A stretch of DNA of 64,000 bases, taken from contig CAXXGM010000013.1 in the NCBI GenBank assembly GCA_963677325.2, forward strand, positions 124,001 to 188,000. Direction: 5' to 3'. Of the stretch, positions 16,452 through 23,410 are shown one piece after another. A program made the position numbers and the translations under genes. The notes under the pieces were generated by a model, which saw only the letters and a program-made list of their open reading frames with translations, ran no database searches and was not told the origin of the DNA. Within the stretch, counting starts at the first letter, position 1. Each line of letters opens with the position of its first letter. Source of the stretch: G963677325 sp963677325. GTDB taxonomy: Bacteria; Bacteroidota; Bacteroidia; Bacteroidales; Prolixibacteraceae.

Positions 16452-17987
16452 TTATTTCAAATTTAGTTTGATCATTATCTCCCTAAAGCTCTCCAGCCCC
16501 GCTTCAAGGTTTTCGATAATATCCTGTGCTATTTCTTCAGGATCAGGAAGATTATCAAGATCGGCAAGCGATTTATCCTTAATCCATGTGATATCCAAAC
16601 TTGTTTTATCACGGCTAATGATTTCTTCGTAGCTGAATTTTCTCCATTTCCCTTCTGGATTGGTTTCAGCGTTAAAGGTTTCTTTTCTTTTATGCCTGTT
16701 TGATGGATTGTAGCAGGTAATGAAATCTTTAAGATCATCCAGTTTTAAAGGATTCTTTTTTAAGGTGTGGTGAACATTGGTTCTGTAATCATATACCCAT
16801 ATTTCTTTTGTCCAGGGATCTTTGCTTGCAGGTTTGTTATCAAAGAATATGACATTAGCTTTTACTCCCTGAGCATAAAAAATCCCTGTAGGTAATCTTA
16901 ATATGGTATGCAGGTCAGTTGTTTCCAGTAATTTTTTACGTACTGTTTCACCTGCTCCACCTTCAAACAGAACATTATCAGGAACTACAATAGCTGCAAG
17001 CCCTGTAGTTTTGAGCATGGAGCGTATATGCTGAACAAAATTCAATTGCTTATTGCTGGTGGTAGCCCAAAAATCCTGCCTGTTGTAGGTCAGATCATCT
17101 TTCTCCTGTTCTCCTTCTTCATTGGTGAAGGTTTGGGAACTCTTTTTACCAAATGGAGGATTGGCAAGAACATAGTCATAAGTTATTGGAGAAGCTGCTA
17201 TCAGGGCATCAGCAGGAGAAATAAAGTTGTCACTGTCAATGTCGCCAATGTTATGAAGAAACATATTCATCAGTGCCAGCCTTCTTGTTCCTGCTACAAT
17301 TTCATTTCCATAAAAAGTTTCAAGCTTTAGAAACTTGTTCTGGTCTTTATCCAGTTTGTTATTAGACACCAAATAGTCATAAGCTGCCAAAAAAAAGCCG
17401 CCTGTACCACAGGCAGGATCAGCAATGGTTTTCATTGGCTGAGGTTGTATACACTCCACCATAGCCTTTATTAAGGCTCTTGGTGTAAAGTATTGTCCAG
17501 CTCCACTTTTTACATCCTGTGCATTTTGCTCAAGTAACTTTTCATATATATCACCCTTTACATCTGCACCCATTACAAGCCATTGCTCACTGTTAATCAT
17601 GTCAATGATTTTGGCAAGCATGGCAGGGTCCTGTATCTTGTTTTGGCTCTTGGTAAAGATTTGACCAATCATACCTTTTTCAGATGCTAAAGAGCGCAAC
17701 ATAGAAGTATAAAAACTCTCTAATTCTGAACCTTTTTTATTTATAAGGTTTTCCCAGGAGCATAATTCAGAATCTTTAATTTCTTCATTTTTCTCATTTT
17801 TTAATCTGGGAAATTTAAATGATCTGACGTAAGGGGGTTTACTGTATTCATCTGCCATTTTTAAAAACAGCAAATATGTGAGTTGTTCTAAGTAGTCTCC
17901 ATATCCAACACCTACATCACGTAAGGGATTACAAAAAGACCATACTTTTGATACTATACTTGATGTGTTTCTTGTTTCGTTACTCAT
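16452..17987 (-). CDS. hsdM: Type I restriction-modification methyltransferase subunit M
   Basis: 511 residues. HsdM methylates adenine at the site chosen by HsdS and is part of the restriction complex. Seen: the HsdM N-terminal helical domain (WSFCNPLRDVGVGYGDYLEQLTYLLFLK), SGAGQYFTPRALIKAMVE, the SAM site IADPACGTGGFFLAAYDYL near 188-206, the catalytic NPPFG near 268 (N6-adenine type), and LPTGIFYAQGVKANVIFF. It is the last gene of the operon. Its ATG overlaps the stop of the AlbA_2 gene by 4 bp, so translation is coupled. Its stop lies in the target duplication of the element at 16234-16450. Confidence 0.96.
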   Translation of the reverse strand: MSNETRNTSSIVSKVWSFCNPLRDVGVGYGDYLEQLTYLLFLKMADEYSKPPYVRSFKFPRLKNEKNEEIKDSELCSWENLINKKGSELESFYTSMLRSLASEKGMIGQIFTKSQNKIQDPAMLAKIIDMINSEQWLVMGADVKGDIYEKLLEQNAQDVKSGAGQYFTPRALIKAMVECIQPQPMKTIADPACGTGGFFLAAYDYLVSNNKLDKDQNKFLKLETFYGNEIVAGTRRLALMNMFLHNIGDIDSDNFISPADALIAASPITYDYVLANPPFGKKSSQTFTNEEGEQEKDDLTYNRQDFWATTSNKQLNFVQHIRSMLKTTGLAAIVVPDNVLFEGGAGETVRKKLLETTDLHTILRLPTGIFYAQGVKANVIFFDNKPASKDPWTKEIWVYDYRTNVHHTLKKNPLKLDDLKDFITCYNPSNRHKRKETFNAETNPEGKWRKFSYEEIISRDKTSLDITWIKDKSLADLDNLPDPEEIAQDIIENLEAGLESFREIMIKLNLK

Positions 17988-19453
17988 TTCAATTTTGATT
18001 TCATTTTCTCTGTTAAATAGTACCCGCCTGTTTGGGTTGCATCTCCCTTGAAGTCAATTAAACCTGCATCCTTCAGTCTTTTAATATACCCTTCAATAGT
18101 ACTTTCAGGAAGTTGGGTTAATTCTTTATAATCGGGAACTCGTCTACCTTCATTCCTTGCTATTACACCAAGAAGAGCAGCAAGTTTTTCTTTTACTCCC
18201 TCAGTTGCTCCCTCAATTGCACCTTTAATTGCTCCCTCAATTGCACCGCCAGTTGCACCGCCAATTATTTCTTCATGAGATTCAGAACCAATAGAAATTA
18301 TTGTTTTAAAAATTGAACCTTCAATAAATTGCACCGTGCCCTCATTGGAATATTCTTTAATCAAACGATTTACATTCAACACACCTGAACCTAATTCATC
18401 CACACGTCCAAGTTGAATAAATAATTTTGTAATGGTTGGATTTTTAGGAAACGGAGCAAAATTATTAGGATCAATAGGTCCATTACCATGCGGGTTATTT
18501 GCATTTTCTGCAACAATTTTATCAGCATAAATAATAAAAGTGCAGGGATAGGCATTGGTGTATTCACGGTGAACAATCATATTTGCAACAATTTCTCTAA
18601 ATATCTTTGTTCTGAGGCTTACTCTTTGATCACCGTCCATGTAAAACTTATCGGGAAGGGTTTTAGCCACAAATCCCATCAACTGGTCATAGGCATCAAT
18701 CAGATTAGTCTGAATATATTCCCTGTCATCGTACCGGTAAGTATCTTTTATTCTAACTATTGCATCAATTTTATAATGTGGTACAATCTGCTGAATGACT
18801 TCATCTTTGCCAAACAGTAAAGCTGCCGCCATTGTATAACCTTCCTGACCTGTTTGAAAGTCACGTTTCCACAAACCCGCTACTTCCATTAATTGTTGAT
18901 CGCTTAAAGATAACCAGGGATGAGTGGCATTGTTACTGTTTATTAGATTCCTGACTTTAATAAATAATTCGCTCTTGAAATCTTCAAAGCGTAAAGCCTG
19001 GTAAATAGTGCCTTCTGTGTATAGATTACGTTTTCGGTTGTATATATCTGCAATCTGATGCGGATGGGTAATCCTGAAATCCCCATCATTGCTGCGGTCA
19101 AAAATAGTATTGGACGTCTTATGAACCTGCGAACTGGCTGGAACCTGAATATGTATAACCCATCTGCCATTAATCTCATAACTTTGAGGCGAAATGATAA
19201 ACGGGGGATCGAGCTTTTGCTGATTGTTTGAAAGATTAACCAAATTAGCTATCATCACCGAGACCTGCGACTCCTCTACACCCAAAATAACACCAATATT
19301 ATTTACACCGAGAATAATATCACCTCCATCTCTATTTAGCATGGAACAAATAGTTTCAAACAAATTATTTGGCAGGCCACCGACAGCCTCCTTAAATTCA
19401 AGGCGGATGTTTTCCTGTTCGCTCAGTAACCGCTTTAATCTTTCAATGCCCAT
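17984..19453 (-). CDS. AlbA_2 (Schlafen-like) DNA-binding protein in the hsd operon
   Basis: 489 residues. The N-terminus matches the AlbA_2/Schlafen-type domain (EQENIRLEFKEAVGGLPNNL, GGDIILGVNN). A RecG-related C-terminal helicase-associated region follows (RTKIFREIVANMIVHREYTNAYP, FIQLGRVDELGSGVLNVNRLI). At the C-terminal end is a small winged-helix segment (LTQLPESTIEGYIKRLKDAGLI). Between them lies a linker of six 4-residue repeats (GGAT-GGAI-EGAI-KGAI-EGAT-EGVK), encoded by six 12-bp units at 18191-18262. Such proteins are often found between hsd genes, for example among rlo genes of Campylobacter. Their role is not settled; regulation or an added anti-phage activity is possible. It overlaps hsdM by 4 bp and follows hsdS by 66 bp. 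Confidence 0.85.
   Translation of the reverse strand: MGIERLKRLLSEQENIRLEFKEAVGGLPNNLFETICSMLNRDGGDIILGVNNIGVILGVEESQVSVMIANLVNLSNNQQKLDPPFIISPQSYEINGRWVIHIQVPASSQVHKTSNTIFDRSNDGDFRITHPHQIADIYNRKRNLYTEGTIYQALRFEDFKSELFIKVRNLINSNNATHPWLSLSDQQLMEVAGLWKRDFQTGQEGYTMAAALLFGKDEVIQQIVPHYKIDAIVRIKDTYRYDDREYIQTNLIDAYDQLMGFVAKTLPDKFYMDGDQRVSLRTKIFREIVANMIVHREYTNAYPCTFIIYADKIVAENANNPHGNGPIDPNNFAPFPKNPTITKLFIQLGRVDELGSGVLNVNRLIKEYSNEGTVQFIEGSIFKTIISIGSESHEEIIGGATGGAIEGAIKGAIEGATEGVKEKLAALLGVIARNEGRRVPDYKELTQLPESTIEGYIKRLKDAGLIDFKGDATQTGGYYLTEKMKSKLK
18191..18262 (-). repeat. Six 12-bp in-frame tandem repeats
   Basis: Units of the form RRR-GGN-GCA-AYT (for example GAGGGAGCAATT) repeat six times without interruption inside the AlbA_2 gene. 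A unit of 12 bp keeps the frame, so unit gain or loss would change the length of the Gly/Ala linker and would not switch the gene off. Confidence 0.85.
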
Positions 19454-19463
19454 CTGTCAGCAA

Positions 19464-19510
19464 TTTTCAAATGAATTTCCTCTCAAATGCTTTTTCAAAA
19501 TGTTAGCCCC
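19464..19510 (-). pseudogene. Remnant of an hsdS 3' end
   Basis: The gap between hsdS and the AlbA_2 gene encodes NILKKHLRGNSFEN on the minus strand. It aligns with the conserved SILKKAFEGKLV repeat inside hsdS (20227-20265), with nearly the same bases (ATTTCC.TCAAATGC.TTTTTCAAAATG). It is likely a scar of recombination that removed or replaced another specificity subunit end. Confidence 0.6.
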
Positions 19511-19519
19511 TTTAATGAT

Positions 19520-21400
19520 TCAACTTACTGCCAACTCTGAGGAGAATTTTGCTTTCTCGCTTTTTAAAACAATATTGCCTTTTCCCTCAGGAATATACCC
19601 ATGAGTTTTCATCCAGTTCAAAGTTTTAAAAAACTTCTCTCTTTCTATGGTTAGCTTTCTAACAGACCAATTTTCCCTTGATTCAAACACAATTTCCTCA
19701 TCGGATGGCTTTGAGCCTTGAATTAATAAATTATTCCATCCGGCGTAAAGAGTAGCAATTAGTTCAGCATGTTCCATTTCAAAAGGCAAAAAGGTATGAA
19801 CCAGTTCATTTATTTTTATAAGATCTTCTTTTGAAAGGATTGTTTCAATTTTGGTGACTGCATTCTTAATGCCTGATTTTGAAAAGTATGTTTTTCCAAT
19901 TTCAAGTTTCCGGATTCCAAACCAATTGGCTTTATTTGCCCTATGTTCCACTTTTCTTAAATGAGGATAATCATCAGGCCCGGCTGCATCTTTAACAGGG
20001 TAACGACCCAGTGAAATTCCTAACTTATATTCAATCATATGTGATATTTTTTCACATTTTACATGATTCAATTTGTTTAAATGCTTCGGATTTTTCTCAT
20101 GAGCATCAACTACCAAAGCGATGATACCGGCATGTAGATCTGTTGTTGAGATATTTTCAATCTTTTTTGGGAACTCTATAAATGAAGTTTGTGAAACATT
20201 AATTTCCGATGAAGTTGCTTTTACCAATTTCCCTTCAAATGCTTTTTTCAAAATGCTCTGTCTTAATGACTCTGATTGTAGCAAACTTTGGGCGATGGTT
20301 TCTTCTATTTTATCACAAACTGTAAGTTTGTTCTCTAATTCATCAACTATGAGTTGTTGTTCTTCCTTGGAACAAAGTGGTATTGGTAACCCAGATAAAA
20401 TTGTAAGATTTATTGAAGCAAGATTTGTTGTTTGTTTTCCGTGTTTAAAGAAATAGTTCTTTGCTGATTGAGTTTGAGAAAAGTATGCTATATATTTTGA
20501 ATTGCTGCTTTCTGATAGAGGTCTTGCCCTGAAAATATGGTTTTGATGTATGCAATCCTCCATCTCATTTTTCCAAATTGTTCCTCTACCCAATTTGTCT
20601 TTATCACCACCTTCAGTATAAAGGATGTCACCATAAAGAAGACGGTATTTATCCAAATCTGAAGGTAATACCTCTATTGTTTTAATTACTTTCATATCTA
20701 AGTAGCCATCCTGCACATTGGCAACTCTTAAATAAGGTAATGCAATTGTTGGCTGACCTTTATAATCTTTCCCTTTTGTTACTCCACCTATGATTTTACA
20801 AATATCTCTTAGCTTCACCCATCTCCATCCTTTAGGCATTGCCCCATCATTCACATTTTTATTTGTGAGTTTCCCTTCAAAAGCCCATTTCAGCAAACTC
20901 TGTCTGTAAACTTTTAATTGCTTTTGTGCAGTGAGCAGTTGCTGTTTCCCATTTTCCAAATCACTGAGAAGTTCTTCTATTTTGGAGACAATAGCTTCTT
21001 GTTCTGGAAGAGGCGGAATGGGGATTTCAATTGCTTGTATATCACGCTTTGCTAAACTTGGAATGGTTGTGCTTTTATCAAGTTTGTGGAAATTAAAACC
21101 TGTGCAGAAAAAATACAAGAACTTTGAATTTAAGCTATCCATTGAGCATAACCCAAATGCAGTATCAACATTCCAAAACTTTGTCTTAACATAAATTGGA
21201 CTATTTATTGTACCCTTTCTGCCTATTATAGTTGTTCCTTCATCACATAAATATTCATCAGAATAACCAAAAATTCCACTACTTCCATAAATAGGGTATT
21301 TACCATTTGGATTAAGCACTTTTACTTGGTTCTTTCCTCCTTTAATATCGCAAACTTCCCCTAACTTCCTTTTTTGCCAAGTTTTATTTGTCATAACCAA
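19520..21400 (-). CDS. hsdS: Type I restriction-modification specificity subunit S with C-terminal extension
   Basis: 626 residues, while typical HsdS has 400-450. Two target-recognition domains are seen: the first runs from WQKRKLGEVCDIKGG to IPPLPEQEAIVSKIEELLSDLE, the second from GWRWVKLRDICKIIGG to IPLCSKEEQQLIVDELENKL. Each is followed by a coiled-coil and a SLLKWAFEGKL / SILKKAFEGKL repeat. Residues ~407-626 form an extra domain of unknown function (ALVVDAHEKNPKHLNKLNHVK, KKVEHRANKANWFGIRKLEIG-like text, then a helical tail EKFFKTLNWMKTHGYIPEGKG). HsdS chooses the DNA sequence that is methylated and cut. The start overlaps the GHKL gene by 17 bp; Met3 could also start. Confidence 0.93.
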   Translation of the reverse strand: MVMTNKTWQKRKLGEVCDIKGGKNQVKVLNPNGKYPIYGSSGIFGYSDEYLCDEGTTIIGRKGTINSPIYVKTKFWNVDTAFGLCSMDSLNSKFLYFFCTGFNFHKLDKSTTIPSLAKRDIQAIEIPIPPLPEQEAIVSKIEELLSDLENGKQQLLTAQKQLKVYRQSLLKWAFEGKLTNKNVNDGAMPKGWRWVKLRDICKIIGGVTKGKDYKGQPTIALPYLRVANVQDGYLDMKVIKTIEVLPSDLDKYRLLYGDILYTEGGDKDKLGRGTIWKNEMEDCIHQNHIFRARPLSESSNSKYIAYFSQTQSAKNYFFKHGKQTTNLASINLTILSGLPIPLCSKEEQQLIVDELENKLTVCDKIEETIAQSLLQSESLRQSILKKAFEGKLVKATSSEINVSQTSFIEFPKKIENISTTDLHAGIIALVVDAHEKNPKHLNKLNHVKCEKISHMIEYKLGISLGRYPVKDAAGPDDYPHLRKVEHRANKANWFGIRKLEIGKTYFSKSGIKNAVTKIETILSKEDLIKINELVHTFLPFEMEHAELIATLYAGWNNLLIQGSKPSDEEIVFESRENWSVRKLTIEREKFFKTLNWMKTHGYIPEGKGNIVLKSEKAKFSSELAVS

Positions 21401-23408
21401 TTGAGACTTCTTTTAATTGAATTGCAGAATTCATTTGAACAGATAAAACAACATCATTTGCTGTTGCAAGCTCATTTGTTAGTTGATCTCTTTCCAATAA
21501 TAATTTTTCATTTAAAAACTTGTGTTTAATTTCAAACTCTGCAAATATTTCACTCCACGTTTTTGCAAATACTTTAATTCGCCCATCTTCAAGATTCATT
21601 ATTAAAGAACGAGTGCCATGAGGTTTGTTTGTATTGATCAGATTTTTGATAAAGTTTGTCGAATCAAATTTAGTACCTATAAGATAAAATACCCAATTCA
21701 TATTGGGTGCATTAAATTCAGGCTGTTTTAAGATTAGCTCTAAGTAATTATAAACCTGGTTATATTGTGAAGAACCTAAGTTTATTAAAGGGTGTTTCAG
21801 CTCAATGACAATGTTTTCAATTCTATCTACTGATGTATTTTGCCTACAGGCGAAAATATCCATTTCCTTTAATCGGTGAGGATGGTCAATTTTAGGAGAG
21901 GTTTCGTTACCCGTTAATAGGTATGTGAATCTTCTTAATGCTTCTTCAAATTTTGGTTCAGCAGCTGTTACTAAATGGTATTGTTCACCAAAAATCCAAT
22001 AATGACTTTCTATCACCTTTTGTAAATGATGAACTTCGTCTGCCTTTAAGTCTGGATTAAAAACAAGATCTTTTAGTTTGTAGTAAGTCTTATACCTATC
22101 CTTAATGAGTTTTAAGGTTTCAATAATTCTATTTAGTCTGGTTATCTTAAATAAATTTACTAAGTCTTGCCTTTCTTCTGGATCAAGTTCTATTATTTCA
22201 TCAAGTATCTTAAAAATGTTTTCTCTTTCATTTGAATCAAGAAGTAAATCAAGAAGTCTAACAAATGTTTTCTTTTGTTCAATGTTTAAACTAATGAATA
22301 GTTTTGGTTGTGCTTCATACAAACCTTTAATTGTTTCCTCTAACTGAGGCTTTTTAAATTTTTCTTCCCATTCATTTTTATAGGAAGGTAAAATGCCATC
22401 TTGGTCGTAGCTTTCAACGAGACAAGATGCATATTTTCGTAGGAATGGTTTCCTTTTTGTCCTCAAATAATTATCTATTTCTTTTATTAGAAATTTATAT
22501 TCAGGAGAATATTTTGCTTCTCCAAAAAGCTTTACTTGACTATCTTCCTCAGAACTCTTAAAATCAAAATCATTGAAAAATTCACTCTTAATATATATGC
22601 TATGATAAAATTCATCCCCTTTATTATTAAGAGTCGTACAGTCTTTATAGACTTCTTCAGAAGTTCCATTAAGGAAATAGTATTTAGAAAATTCTTTATG
22701 CAAGGAATCTTTCCATTGAATGTATTTGAAATTGAATAAAGTCTTACTTTCCTCATATTCTATTTCTACATTTTCTTCGTAATCAGCAATGTTCAAGGAG
22801 TAATCCATGGGAATACCATTAATAATTATAGAAAAATTTTTATTTTTCTTCAACTCCAAAAACCAACAGAATTCAGATATTAAAAATGGTAGAATTGTCT
22901 TTTCTAATTCTTCTTTTGATATAATTACATCAGTAAAAATAACTTTTGTTCCTGTTTTTGTATCAGCGATTTCATCTAAAATATTTGCTTGATAAGTATT
23001 CAGTCCATCTACTCCTATGAGGATTGCACTACTTAATAATTCATTGTTATTCGAGAATGTTGTAATCCATTTTGCAGATTGAGAGAACTTAAAAAAGGTC
23101 AATCGCCCAACTCCATTTTTCCCATGCATAGTTGACGTATGTTTGGGTGTAGAGATTTCAATTGCCTTTTCAGATTCATAAAATGGATTAAACTTTACAT
23201 TTAACTTTTGAAAATCGATGCCATATCCATTATCAATAACTTCAATGAATTCTATTTTTCCTAATTCATTAAAAATGTAATTTAGCTTAATTGTATCAGC
23301 TTTTGCATCAAAACCATTCCAAATATATTCAGCTATTGCCAGTTTTGGATTGTAATTTTGTAACACCTTTTGAATTCCTTTGGATGTAATGCTTACATTA
23401 TTTGCCAT
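21384..23408 (-). CDS. GHKL (Hsp90/MORC-like) ATPase with probable PD-(D/E)XK nuclease domain
   Basis: 674 residues. The N-terminus is a GHKL ATP-binding domain: N-box EYIWNGFDA with E27, N31 and D34, then IDNGYGI (58-64) and the lid HGKNGVGRLTFF near 93-104. The middle is helical (LLDLLLDSNERENIFKILDEIIELDPEERQDL). The C-terminal part has KEMDIFACRQ (D517) and NIVIELKHP (E536, K538) followed by SSQYNQVYNYLELI, which fits the D...ExK core of Shedu/Mrr-like nucleases. The last 50 residues look like a coiled coil. It sits between hsdR (2-bp gap) and hsdS (17-bp overlap), so all are co-translated. MutL/MORC-type GHKL proteins are known from prokaryotic restriction contexts. The exact activity is inferred. 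Confidence 0.8.
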   Translation of the reverse strand: MANNVSITSKGIQKVLQNYNPKLAIAEYIWNGFDAKADTIKLNYIFNELGKIEFIEVIDNGYGIDFQKLNVKFNPFYESEKAIEISTPKHTSTMHGKNGVGRLTFFKFSQSAKWITTFSNNNELLSSAILIGVDGLNTYQANILDEIADTKTGTKVIFTDVIISKEELEKTILPFLISEFCWFLELKKNKNFSIIINGIPMDYSLNIADYEENVEIEYEESKTLFNFKYIQWKDSLHKEFSKYYFLNGTSEEVYKDCTTLNNKGDEFYHSIYIKSEFFNDFDFKSSEEDSQVKLFGEAKYSPEYKFLIKEIDNYLRTKRKPFLRKYASCLVESYDQDGILPSYKNEWEEKFKKPQLEETIKGLYEAQPKLFISLNIEQKKTFVRLLDLLLDSNERENIFKILDEIIELDPEERQDLVNLFKITRLNRIIETLKLIKDRYKTYYKLKDLVFNPDLKADEVHHLQKVIESHYWIFGEQYHLVTAAEPKFEEALRRFTYLLTGNETSPKIDHPHRLKEMDIFACRQNTSVDRIENIVIELKHPLINLGSSQYNQVYNYLELILKQPEFNAPNMNWVFYLIGTKFDSTNFIKNLINTNKPHGTRSLIMNLEDGRIKVFAKTWSEIFAEFEIKHKFLNEKLLLERDQLTNELATANDVVLSVQMNSAIQLKEVSIGYDK

Positions 23409-23410
23409 AA

